Assembly (NCBI GenBank): GCA_002345565.1
Contig: DDVS01000001.1
Location: 242,712 to 306,711, forward strand
Length of the DNA stretch: 64,000 nt
Direction of reading: 5' to 3'
Source: Flavobacteriales bacterium UBA2306
GTDB lineage: Bacteria > Bacteroidota > Bacteroidia > Flavobacteriales > Weeksellaceae
This document shows positions 1 to 7,566 of the stretch, one piece after another. Every line of letters begins with the position of its first letter. The stretch's first letter is position 1. The translations under genes and the position numbers were made by a program. The notes under the pieces were generated by a model, which did not search any database, was not told the origin of the DNA, and saw only the letters and a program-made list of their open reading frames with translations.

Positions 1-17
1 ATTTCTTCTATTGCCAT
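1..17 (-). CDS. 5' end of an unidentified minus-strand gene (partial)
   Basis: An ATG read on the minus strand at 17-15 opens a frame (Met-Ala-Ile-Glu-Glu) that runs off the left edge of the window. A match to the flavobacterial -7 element (TAGTTTTG on the minus strand, 55-48) lies about 30 bases upstream, and the bases just before the ATG are A-rich, as at other starts in this window. Only five codons are visible, so the product cannot be named. The gene would be divergent from queG. Confidence 0.4.
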
Positions 18-47
18 AATTTTAAATTTTTACTGTTTTAATTATAA

Positions 48-55
48 CAAAACTA
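48..55 (-). promoter_or_regulatory. Candidate -7 element for the leftmost minus-strand gene
   Basis: The minus strand reads TAGTTTTG, matching the Bacteroidota -7 consensus TAnnTTTG. No TTG lies at the usual 17-23 base distance upstream, so only half of the promoter is supported. Confidence 0.35.
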
Positions 56-221
56 CAATATAAATTTCAAAAATTGAGTTTACTTTAAGATAAAAATTTT
101 ATAAAAAACTTACCCAAAAATCGAAGATTTAAAATTTTGCGACTTCAATTCCGAAATAATTATAGTAGAGGTTTTGCGACTTTGCGATGAAATTATAAAA
201 CATTAATTTCGCAAAATATTT

Positions 222-1145
222 ATGAATTCCAAAGAAAGACACACGCAACTTATCAAAACCAAAGCTTCTGCATTTGGGTTTCAGTCGTGTGGTATTTCAA
301 AAGCCGATTTTTTGGAAGAAGAAGCATCTCATCTTGAAAATTGGTTGAAGAACAATCATCACGGCGAGATGAAATATATGGAAAATCATTTCGATAAACG
401 TCTTGATCCTAGATTGTTGGTGGAAGGTTCCAAATCTGTAATTTCTCTAAGCTATAATTATTTTCCGGAAGAAAAACTTCAGAATGAGAATTTCAAAATC
501 GCAAAATATGCTTACGGAGAAGATTATCACGAGGTTATCAAAGAAAAACTGAGAAATTTGGTTGCAGAACTTCAGGAAGAAATAGGAGAATTCTCTTTTC
601 GTGTTTTTGTAGATTCAGCACCGGTTTTGGAAAAAGCCTGGGCCAAGAAATCCGGAATTGGCTGGGTGGGGAAAAACTCGAATCTGATTACCAAAAAATA
701 TGGTTCTTTTTACTTTTTGGCGGAGATTATCTGTGATTTGGATTTAGTCGAAGATTCTCCCGTTACAGACCATTGTGGAAGCTGTACCAAGTGTATTGAT
801 GCGTGTCCGACTCAAGCAATTATTTCTGATAAAATCATCGACGGAAGCAAGTGCATCTCTTACGCAACCATCGAACTGAAAGACCAAATTCCTGACTTTT
901 TCAAAGACAAAATGGACGATTGGATGTTTGGATGCGATGTCTGTCAAGATGTTTGTCCTTGGAATCGTTTTTCGGCTCCTACTTTGGAAGAGAAATTTCA
1001 ACCAAATTCTCAGCTCAAAAACTTTACGAAACAAGAGTGGAAAGACATTACCCAAGAAGTTTTTTCCTCGGTTTTCAGAAAATCTGCGGTTAAGCGGACA
1101 AAGTTTGCAGGACTAAAACGGAATCTCGATTTCTTATCAGAATAA
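222..1145 (+). CDS. queG: Epoxyqueuosine reductase QueG
   Basis: QueG is a cytosolic cobalamin- and iron-sulfur-dependent enzyme that reduces epoxyqueuosine to queuosine in the wobble position of tRNAs reading His, Asp, Asn and Tyr codons. The 307-residue product has the usual N-terminal cobalamin-binding half, including the conserved stretch DSAPVLEKAWAKKSGIGWVG. Two 4Fe-4S cluster motifs follow, CGSCTKCIDACP near residue 185 and CDVCQDVCPWNR near residue 240. Its length is slightly short of the roughly 310-380 typical of the family but includes all core motifs. The gene stands alone. Two direct copies of TTTTGCGACTT (135-145 and 172-182) precede it, with no clear -33/-7 promoter. Confidence 0.95.
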   Translation: MNSKERHTQLIKTKASAFGFQSCGISKADFLEEEASHLENWLKNNHHGEMKYMENHFDKRLDPRLLVEGSKSVISLSYNYFPEEKLQNENFKIAKYAYGEDYHEVIKEKLRNLVAELQEEIGEFSFRVFVDSAPVLEKAWAKKSGIGWVGKNSNLITKKYGSFYFLAEIICDLDLVEDSPVTDHCGSCTKCIDACPTQAIISDKIIDGSKCISYATIELKDQIPDFFKDKMDDWMFGCDVCQDVCPWNRFSAPTLEEKFQPNSQLKNFTKQEWKDITQEVFSSVFRKSAVKRTKFAGLKRNLDFLSE

Positions 1146-1379
1146 AATCCCGTTTTATCGAGTTATTTTCTTTTTTGAACTCTTTTCGGTGCAACTTTTA
1201 CTCTAATTTTTAATCTTTTGTTGGATTGGCGTTTTTTCGGCATTTATTAGTGATTTTTCGTTATTAAATTTCAAAATAAATTTCCATAAATCCAAGAAAA
1301 ATAAAAAAAATTAACATTTCCATTTTGCTTTAAAAATTTTATTATCTTTAATGTTCTCTACGATTCGTAAAACAACCGG

Positions 1380-2060
1380 ATGAAAAAAATGCTGTTAATA
1401 ATCATAAAAATAATCGGCTTCATAATTGGAGTCGTTTTTTTGTATATCATTTTGGGATTATTGCTTCCATATATTCCCGTAAAAGCTAAAAAAACTAACG
1501 AACCAAAAACGATAGAATTGTACATCTTGACCAATGGTGTACATACAGATTTGGTGGTTCCTGTCAAAACAAAATATGTCGATTGGAGCGAGAAATTACC
1601 ATTCGAAAATACAAAAGGAAAACAGACGGATTTCAATTATATCTCTTTTGGATGGGGTGATAAAGGTTTCTATCTAGATACCCCAACTTGGGCACAACTC
1701 AAACCTTCAACAGCGTTCAAAGCCGCTTTTTGGTTGGGTGAATCTGCGATGCATTGCACTTACTATAAAAAAATGCAATTAGGAGATGATTGTAAAAAAA
1801 TGATGATAACTGAACAGCAATATCAAAATCTTATCAAATTCATAGATGATAAATTCGATAAAGACTTAAAAGGCAACTACATGCTGATAAAAACTGATGC
1901 AGTTTACGGAAATAACGATGCTTTTTATGATGCCAAAGGCAGTTATAACTTCACTTACACCTGCAATACTTGGGCAAATAATGGTTTAAAAGTAGCAGGA
2001 CAAAAAGCCGCGCTTTGGACTCCTACGGATTTTGGGATTTTTCAACATTATAACAATTAG
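1380..2060 (+). CDS. TIGR02117-type (DUF2459) membrane-anchored protein
   Basis: The 226-residue product starts with one strong hydrophobic segment (about residues 4-30), which should anchor it in the inner membrane or act as an uncleaved signal. The outer part contains the motifs HTDLVVPV, FGWGDKGFYLDTPTW and CNTWANNGLK, typical of the DUF2459 / TIGR02117 family. That family is sometimes found next to urease genes and its function is unknown. The conserved His and Cys suggest a papain/NlpC-like fold, which is inference only. The next gene starts one base after this stop codon, so the two are probably co-transcribed. Confidence 0.8.
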   Translation: MKKMLLIIIKIIGFIIGVVFLYIILGLLLPYIPVKAKKTNEPKTIELYILTNGVHTDLVVPVKTKYVDWSEKLPFENTKGKQTDFNYISFGWGDKGFYLDTPTWAQLKPSTAFKAAFWLGESAMHCTYYKKMQLGDDCKKMMITEQQYQNLIKFIDDKFDKDLKGNYMLIKTDAVYGNNDAFYDAKGSYNFTYTCNTWANNGLKVAGQKAALWTPTDFGIFQHYNN

Positions 2061-2061
2061 G

Positions 2062-2718
2062 ATGAAAAGAATTTATTACGTTTCAGGATTAATAAGTGCT
2101 TGTATCATCCCAATTTTATTTTGGTTTTATGGAAATCGAAAACTCAAGGAGCCTATTTCTAATGTAATGGATATTGGTTTGCCAGCGAAAATTCACTCGA
2201 CTAACTCACATGAAGAAAAGGATTGGATTTACAGAGGTTCTTTTGAACCTTTAAGAAATTGGGATTATAAGAAAATTGTTGTAAAACCAAATACTGCAAG
2301 ACAGAATTCTGATTTATATGTTTCTGAAATTAAAAAACTACAACAAAGAAATAAAAAAGATACAGGAATTGAATTTATTATTAATGATGATAATACTTAT
2401 GATGACCTTATTTCTTTACTGAATGATATGGCAATCTCCCAACACGAAAGGTATGGTTTAGATTTAGATAAAAGCGGACATTTTTTTGCTCTTGTTAATT
2501 ATAAAGATCCAAAAAAAATGAATAGAGGAGACGATGTAGTCTATGGAAATGATCTTGTCATTTATAATTATAAAGAAAGCGATTATTATGAAGGTTTTGA
2601 AAAGTTTTCCTATCAAGTCTCTCAACTCCCAAAAGAGACTTTCTATCTAATTTTCGGATTTTTGATTTTCTTAAATATTTCAATGTTTAGTATCAAAGAA
2701 TCTTTTCAAAATCATTAA
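2062..2718 (+). CDS. Hypothetical protein with two membrane segments
   Basis: I do not recognise this 218-residue protein. The start chosen is the ATG at 2062, immediately after the upstream stop; a longer frame from 2032 would overlap the upstream gene and add an unlikely tail. It has a hydrophobic segment near the N-terminus (YVSGLISACIIPILFWFYG) and another near the C-terminus (FYLIFGFLIFLNISMF). Between them lies a charged, soluble domain of about 150 residues. The end overlaps the probable -7 element of alaS. It is probably translated with the preceding DUF2459 gene. Confidence 0.7.
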   Translation: MKRIYYVSGLISACIIPILFWFYGNRKLKEPISNVMDIGLPAKIHSTNSHEEKDWIYRGSFEPLRNWDYKKIVVKPNTARQNSDLYVSEIKKLQQRNKKDTGIEFIINDDNTYDDLISLLNDMAISQHERYGLDLDKSGHFFALVNYKDPKKMNRGDDVVYGNDLVIYNYKESDYYEGFEKFSYQVSQLPKETFYLIFGFLIFLNISMFSIKESFQNH

Positions 2719-2723
2719 ATTTG
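2716..2723 (+). promoter_or_regulatory. Candidate -7 element of alaS
   Basis: TAAATTTG matches the Bacteroidota -7 consensus. It overlaps the stop codon of the preceding gene and lies about 60 bases before the alaS ATG. I could not find a well-placed -33 TTG. Confidence 0.4.
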
Positions 2724-2784
2724 CCAACCAAAAGTTGATGTACATAAACAGCAATCAACTATCAACCAACAACCAACAACTAAA

Positions 2785-5388
2785 ATGACTTCACAAGAGA
2801 TAAGACAGCAATTTTTAGATTTTTTCAAAAGCAAAGAACACCTTATTGTTCCTTCTGCGCCCATTGTTCTAAAAGATGACCCGACACTGATGTTTTCCAA
2901 CTCTGGAATGACTCAGTTTAAGGACTATTTTTTAGGTTACAAAGAACCGAAAGCTTCAAGAATTGCCGATACGCAGAAATGTTTAAGAGTTTCCGGGAAG
3001 CATAATGATTTGGATGATGTAGGTCGTGATACCTATCACCACACGATGTTTGAGATGTTGGGGAACTGGTCTTTTGGAGATTATTTCAAGAAAGAAGCTA
3101 TTTCTTGGGCTTGGGAATTATTGACAGAAGTTTACGGAATTCCTAAAGAAAATCTTTACGTCACCATTTTTGAAGGGGACGAAACAGAAAATCTTGAAAG
3201 AGACAACGAAGCTTACAATTACTGGAAAGAATTTATTGCTGAAGACAGAATCATCAACGGAAACAAGAAAGATAATTTCTGGGAAATGGGTGCAAGCGGA
3301 CCTTGCGGGCCTTGTTCGGAAATTCACGTGGACTTGAGAAGTGCAGAAGAAAAAGCAAAAACTTCTGGTCTTGAATTGGTAAATAACGACCATCCTCAAG
3401 TGGTAGAAATCTGGAATCTTGTATTCATGCAATTCAACAGAAAAGCAGACGGTTCTCTGGAAAATCTTCCCGCAAAACACATCGACACCGGAATGGGATT
3501 CGAGCGTCTTTGTATGGCTTTACAACAAAAAGAATCAAATTATGATACAGATGTTTTCACCCCTTTAATTGCTAAGGTTGAAGAACTTTCTGGAAAACAA
3601 TATACAGGAATTTTAACGGATGAAAAAGACATCGCCATCCGTGTAATTGTTGACCACATCAGAGCGGTTTCTTTTGCGATTGCAGACGGACAGTTGCCTT
3701 CCAACGGAGGAGCAGGTTATGTGATCAGAAGAATTTTAAGAAGAGGAATTTCTTACGCTTACCGATTCTTAGACCAAAAAGAACCTTTCTTGTATCAGTT
3801 AGTTGCTGTTTTACAGGAGCAAATGGGTAAATTCTTCCCGGAATTGCAAAAGCAGGGAACTTTGGTTACGGAAGTGATTAAAAGTGAGGAAGAATCTTTC
3901 TTAAGAACCATTGAAACAGGTTTAATCAGAGTTGATAAATTAATTCAGCAGACGATTTCGGAAGGTAAAAAAGTATTGCCAACAGAAGAAGTTTTCGAAT
4001 TGTACGACACGTACGGTTTCCCGGATGATTTAACAAGAATTATTGCGGAAGAAAAAGGTTTAACCATTGACGAAGCTGGATTTGACGAAGCTTTAAATCA
4101 ACAGAAACAACGTTCAAAAGCAGATTCTGCCCAAAAGGTTTACGACTGGGTAACTTTGGAAGAAAAACCTGAAAACTTTGTGGGTTACGACAAAACTGAG
4201 TCTGAAACCTACATTACAAGATACAGAAAAGTAGAAAATAAAGACGGCGAATTTTATCAGGTTGTATTAAGCGAATCACCTTTCTACCCAGAAGGTGGTG
4301 GACAAATCGGTGATAAAGGAACGCTTGAAAATGCGACCGAAAGTTTTGAAGTTTTAGAAACTAAAAAAGAAAACGGATTGATAATCTCCTTAATCAACGG
4401 ACTTCCGAAAGATGCCGGAGCAGTTTTCTATGCTAAAGTAAATGCAACTGACAGAAAAAATTCTGAGGCAAATCACTCGGTAACACATTTGTTGCACGAA
4501 GCTTTGAGAGAAGTTTTGGGAACTCACGTAGAGCAGAAAGGTTCATTTGTTGGTCCTGATTATCTGCGTTTCGACTTCTCACATTTCAATAAAATGACGG
4601 AAGAAGAACTTACTTTGGTGGAAGATAAAGTGAATGCAAAAATCAAAGAAAGTGTTGCCTTGCAAGAATTCAGAAACATCCCAATTCGAGAAGCTTTAGA
4701 CAGAGGTGCAATGGCTTTGTTTGGTGAAAAATACGGCGACAGCGTGAGAATGATCCAGTTTGGAAGCTCGAAAGAACTTTGCGGAGGAACTCACGTAAAA
4801 AATACCAGTGAAATCGGTCATTTCAAAATCGTTTCAGAAAGTTCTGCAGCAGCAGGAATCAGAAGAATTGAAGCGATTTCCGGAGATAAATCTGATGAAT
4901 ACTTCAAAGGTTTAGAAAAACAAATCACTGAACTTTCTCAATTGCTGAAATCTAAAGATGTTGTACGTTCTATTGAAAAATTAATAGAAGAAAATACAGC
5001 TTTAAAATCTGAAGTTGAGGCTTTTAAAAAAGAGAAAGCAAAAGGTGAAATTGGCGACTGGAAAGGCGCTTACGAACAAAAAGGAGATAAATTACTTTTG
5101 GTAAAAAGAACTTCATTAGATGCCGCTTCGATTAAAGATATCGTTTTCCAGTTGAAGAAAGAAATTCCAACTTCTATAACAATCATTCTCTCTGATGCAG
5201 ACGGAAAACCAATGATTACGGTTGGTGTTTCTGATGATTTGGCAGGAATTTATCAAGCCGGAGCATTAATTAAAGATTTAGCCAAAGAAATCCAAGGCGG
5301 TGGTGGCGGAAACCCGGGCTTCGCAACAGCAGGAGGAAAAAATCTTGATGGGCTGGAAAATGCTTATCAGAAGGCTTTATTACTGTAA
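2785..5388 (+). CDS. alaS: Alanyl-tRNA synthetase
   Basis: AlaRS charges tRNA-Ala in the cytosol and edits mischarged Ser and Gly. The 867-residue protein has the full bacterial layout. The class II catalytic core starts at the N-terminus (RQQFLDFFKSKEHLIVPSAP), followed by the tRNA-recognition region. The editing domain carries zinc ligands in NHSVTHLLHEAL and CGGTHVKNT. The C-Ala domain ends with the glycine-rich motif GGGGGNPGFATAGG. Length and motifs are normal, with no sign of damage. It is followed by a strong terminator. The leader is made of CAAC-type repeats and should be unstructured. Confidence 0.98.
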   Translation: MTSQEIRQQFLDFFKSKEHLIVPSAPIVLKDDPTLMFSNSGMTQFKDYFLGYKEPKASRIADTQKCLRVSGKHNDLDDVGRDTYHHTMFEMLGNWSFGDYFKKEAISWAWELLTEVYGIPKENLYVTIFEGDETENLERDNEAYNYWKEFIAEDRIINGNKKDNFWEMGASGPCGPCSEIHVDLRSAEEKAKTSGLELVNNDHPQVVEIWNLVFMQFNRKADGSLENLPAKHIDTGMGFERLCMALQQKESNYDTDVFTPLIAKVEELSGKQYTGILTDEKDIAIRVIVDHIRAVSFAIADGQLPSNGGAGYVIRRILRRGISYAYRFLDQKEPFLYQLVAVLQEQMGKFFPELQKQGTLVTEVIKSEEESFLRTIETGLIRVDKLIQQTISEGKKVLPTEEVFELYDTYGFPDDLTRIIAEEKGLTIDEAGFDEALNQQKQRSKADSAQKVYDWVTLEEKPENFVGYDKTESETYITRYRKVENKDGEFYQVVLSESPFYPEGGGQIGDKGTLENATESFEVLETKKENGLIISLINGLPKDAGAVFYAKVNATDRKNSEANHSVTHLLHEALREVLGTHVEQKGSFVGPDYLRFDFSHFNKMTEEELTLVEDKVNAKIKESVALQEFRNIPIREALDRGAMALFGEKYGDSVRMIQFGSSKELCGGTHVKNTSEIGHFKIVSESSAAAGIRRIEAISGDKSDEYFKGLEKQITELSQLLKSKDVVRSIEKLIEENTALKSEVEAFKKEKAKGEIGDWKGAYEQKGDKLLLVKRTSLDAASIKDIVFQLKKEIPTSITIILSDADGKPMITVGVSDDLAGIYQAGALIKDLAKEIQGGGGGNPGFATAGGKNLDGLENAYQKALLL

Positions 5389-5406
5389 TCTAAATCATTA
5401 TAAAAG

Positions 5407-5435
5407 CAAAAACTCCCAATCTGGGAGTTTTTTTT
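5407..5435 (+). terminator. Intrinsic terminator after alaS
   Basis: An inverted repeat (AAACTCCCA, loop atc, TGGGAGTTT) is followed by eight T residues, 20 bases after the alaS stop. A run of A residues on the other side would allow some use from the minus strand as well. Confidence 0.85.
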
Positions 5436-5455
5436 GTTAGATATTAATTCAAATT

Positions 5456-5683
5456 TTAAAGCGCATTTTTCAAAAACTCAATACTTGTTTTATTGATTTT
5501 GGACTGAGTGAGTTTATTATCCCATTGCGATAAAATCTCTTCCACGACATCATCTTCACATTCATATTTGTCCTCTTCATCAAACATCACAGCCGTTGCA
5601 AAATGAATCAATTCTTCTTTGCTGACTTCATTAGAGAGGAATCTTTCACAGATTTTTATCAATTCTAATCGGGTTATAATCAT
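5456..5683 (-). CDS. Small acidic hypothetical protein
   Basis: I do not recognise this 75-residue protein. It is acidic, with a central cluster of Asp and Glu (FDEEDKYECEDDVVEE), and should be mostly helical with no signal or membrane segment. It starts only eight bases after the stop of the upstream acyl-CoA ligase, so the two almost certainly share a transcript. The gene ends close to the alaS terminator, which probably stops both transcripts. A small partner or regulator of the ligase is possible, but nothing in the sequence shows it. Confidence 0.65.
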   Translation of the reverse strand: MIITRLELIKICERFLSNEVSKEELIHFATAVMFDEEDKYECEDDVVEEILSQWDNKLTQSKINKTSIEFLKNAL

Positions 5684-5691
5684 ATTTTGTT

Positions 5692-7458
5692 TTAATTTTT
5701 TGATCTATCATAAAGCTTCTCATATAACTTAATAAAATGCTCTTTCACAACTTTTCGTTTCAATTTTAGAGTAGGAGTGAGGAGTCCGTTATCTTCGGTC
5801 CATATTTCGGATGTTAATTCAATTTTTTTGACTTGTTCCCATTTGCCGAGATGTTGATTGATTTTCTCAATTTCCTTCTCGATTTCAGATTTTAAATCTT
5901 TAGAATTGGCAATTTCTTCAAGAGAAGTTCCAATATTGATGTTGTTTTTTGAAGCCCAAGTTTTAGCATATTCAAAATCCGGCTGAATCAATGCGGTCGG
6001 CATTTTTTCGCCATCACCAACCACCATAATTTGTTCAATGAATTGAGATGCTTTTGCAAGATTTTCAATCACTTGAGGCGCAACATATTTTCCGCCGGAA
6101 GTTTTGAACATTTCTTTTTTTCTATCAGTAATGAAAAGAAAATTATCTTCATCCAAAATTCCAATATCTCCAGTTTTGAAATAACCGTCTTCTGTGAAAA
6201 TTTCTTTCGTTTGTTGTGGATCTTTGTAATAACCTTGAGTCACAGTCGGGCCTTTCACGGTGATTTCTCCATCTTCTTGGATTTTCAAATCGATGTTTTT
6301 AATTGGTCTTCCAACCGAACCTATTTTTGTAAATTCAAAACTATTAACCGCAATGACAGGCGAAGTTTCCGTCAATCCATAACCTTCCAGAATCGGAATT
6401 CCAGCAGCGTGAAACATTGTATTCAATCGTTTTGATAAAGCGGCGGAACCGGAAACTAATGTTATTAGATTTCCTCCCAAACCTTCTCTCCATTTGCTAA
6501 AAACAATTTTATCCGCAATGATATGAGCTAAAGATTTTGAACTTCCTAATTTATAATTTTCAGCAACTTTCAAAGACCAAAGAAAGATTTTGGCTTTGAT
6601 CCCACCGGATTCTGTTCCTTTTTTATAAATCGAATCATAGACTTTTTCTACCATTCTCGGAACAACCGTCATATATTGCGGTTTGACTTCTTTTAGATTT
6701 TCGCTGAGTTTCTCATTGCTTTCAGCAAAATACATAGAAATTCCGTTGGTTGTGAAAAGGTAAAGAATCATCCTTTCGTAAACGTGACAAAGCGGAAGAA
6801 AGCTCAAAGCTCTGTTTTTGGAATCCTTGTGCGGAATTCTGTCTTCACAGCCAATCACATCGGAAACAATGTTTTTATGTGTCAGCATTACGCCTTTCGG
6901 TTTTCCTGTTGTTCCGGAAGTATAAATAATCGAAGCCAAATCATCCTCAGAAATCGAATCTTTAATAGAATCAACTTCCTGCTGATTATCATTGTCTTTT
7001 CCTAAATCAAAAAATTCTTTCCAGTTTTTGGCATTATCAACTTTATCAAATGTAAAAATCTCCTCCAAATCTGGCAATTGATTTTTAATCGAATTGATTT
7101 TCTCAAACAATTTTGCATCCGAAACAAGACAAATCTTAGAATCCGAATTTTCAAGATTATAAACACAATCTTCAGCCGAAATGGAAGGGTAAATTGGAAC
7201 CGTTATAACACCAATTTGCAAAGCAGCCTGGTCAAAAAAACACCATTCCACTCTGTTGTTGGAAGAAGTGATAGCGATTTTGTCTCCTTTTTTGAGACCA
7301 TATTTTAATAAAGCTCTTGATAATTGATTCGTGATTTTGATATAGTCATCCGTTGATATTTTTTCCCATTTTCCGTTTCTTTTATCACATACAAAGTCAT
7401 CTTTTTCGAAATTAGCTTTCGAATAATAAGGAATATCGAAGATTCTTTTTACTTCCAT
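5692..7458 (-). CDS. Long-chain fatty acid-CoA ligase (copy 1)
   Basis: This AMP-forming enzyme activates long-chain fatty acids to acyl-CoA for beta-oxidation or lipid synthesis. The 588-residue protein has the P-loop-like motif YTSGTTGKPKGV, the adenine and A5 motif GYGLTETSPVI, the A7-A8 hinge KTGDIG...TDRKKEMFKTSGGKYVAPQ, and a C-terminal LKLKRKVV lysine region. It belongs to the long (FAA1/FadD15-like) group and is soluble or membrane-associated. A close paralogue of identical length lies directly upstream. The two share long identical stretches, for example around LVSGSAALSKRLNTMF, so they arose by tandem duplication. This copy has its own -7 element (TATATTTG) and a palindrome beside it. 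Confidence 0.93.
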   Translation of the reverse strand: MEVKRIFDIPYYSKANFEKDDFVCDKRNGKWEKISTDDYIKITNQLSRALLKYGLKKGDKIAITSSNNRVEWCFFDQAALQIGVITVPIYPSISAEDCVYNLENSDSKICLVSDAKLFEKINSIKNQLPDLEEIFTFDKVDNAKNWKEFFDLGKDNDNQQEVDSIKDSISEDDLASIIYTSGTTGKPKGVMLTHKNIVSDVIGCEDRIPHKDSKNRALSFLPLCHVYERMILYLFTTNGISMYFAESNEKLSENLKEVKPQYMTVVPRMVEKVYDSIYKKGTESGGIKAKIFLWSLKVAENYKLGSSKSLAHIIADKIVFSKWREGLGGNLITLVSGSAALSKRLNTMFHAAGIPILEGYGLTETSPVIAVNSFEFTKIGSVGRPIKNIDLKIQEDGEITVKGPTVTQGYYKDPQQTKEIFTEDGYFKTGDIGILDEDNFLFITDRKKEMFKTSGGKYVAPQVIENLAKASQFIEQIMVVGDGEKMPTALIQPDFEYAKTWASKNNINIGTSLEEIANSKDLKSEIEKEIEKINQHLGKWEQVKKIELTSEIWTEDNGLLTPTLKLKRKVVKEHFIKLYEKLYDRSKN

Positions 7459-7473
7459 TTTCTGATACGATTT

Positions 7474-7489
7474 TTAAACTATCGTTTAA
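7474..7489 (-). promoter_or_regulatory. Palindromic operator candidate of acyl-CoA ligase copy 1
   Basis: TTAAAC and GTTTAA form a perfect inverted repeat separated by four bases. It sits directly downstream of the -7 element of copy 1, where a bound repressor would block initiation. No regulator gene lies nearby. Confidence 0.45.
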
Positions 7490-7491
7490 CG

Positions 7492-7499
7492 CAAATATA
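7492..7499 (-). promoter_or_regulatory. -7 promoter element of acyl-CoA ligase copy 1
   Basis: The minus strand reads TATATTTG, a full match to TAnnTTTG, about 35 bases before the ATG. No clear -33 TTG was found at the expected distance. Confidence 0.5.
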
Positions 7500-7521
7500 A
7501 ATAAATATGAATAACCATTAT

Positions 7522-7546
7522 AAAAAAAGCTATCCGGTGGATAGCT
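7522..7546 (-). terminator. Intrinsic terminator of acyl-CoA ligase copy 2
   Basis: On the minus strand AGCTATCC, a three-base loop and GGATAGCT are followed by seven T residues, shortly after the stop of the upstream ligase. It separates the two ligase genes into different transcription units. Confidence 0.8.
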
Positions 7547-7566
7547 ATTGATTATTTTATTAATTA

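Noticed and set aside
135..182. Direct repeat TTTTGCGACTT before queG
   Set aside because: Two copies only, 37 bases apart, with no link to a known site; kept as an observation in the queG entry, not as a separate feature.
2032..2061. Earlier start for the second small gene
   Set aside because: It lies inside the end of the DUF2459 gene and adds an unlikely N-terminus; the ATG at 2062 fits the pattern of adjacent genes.
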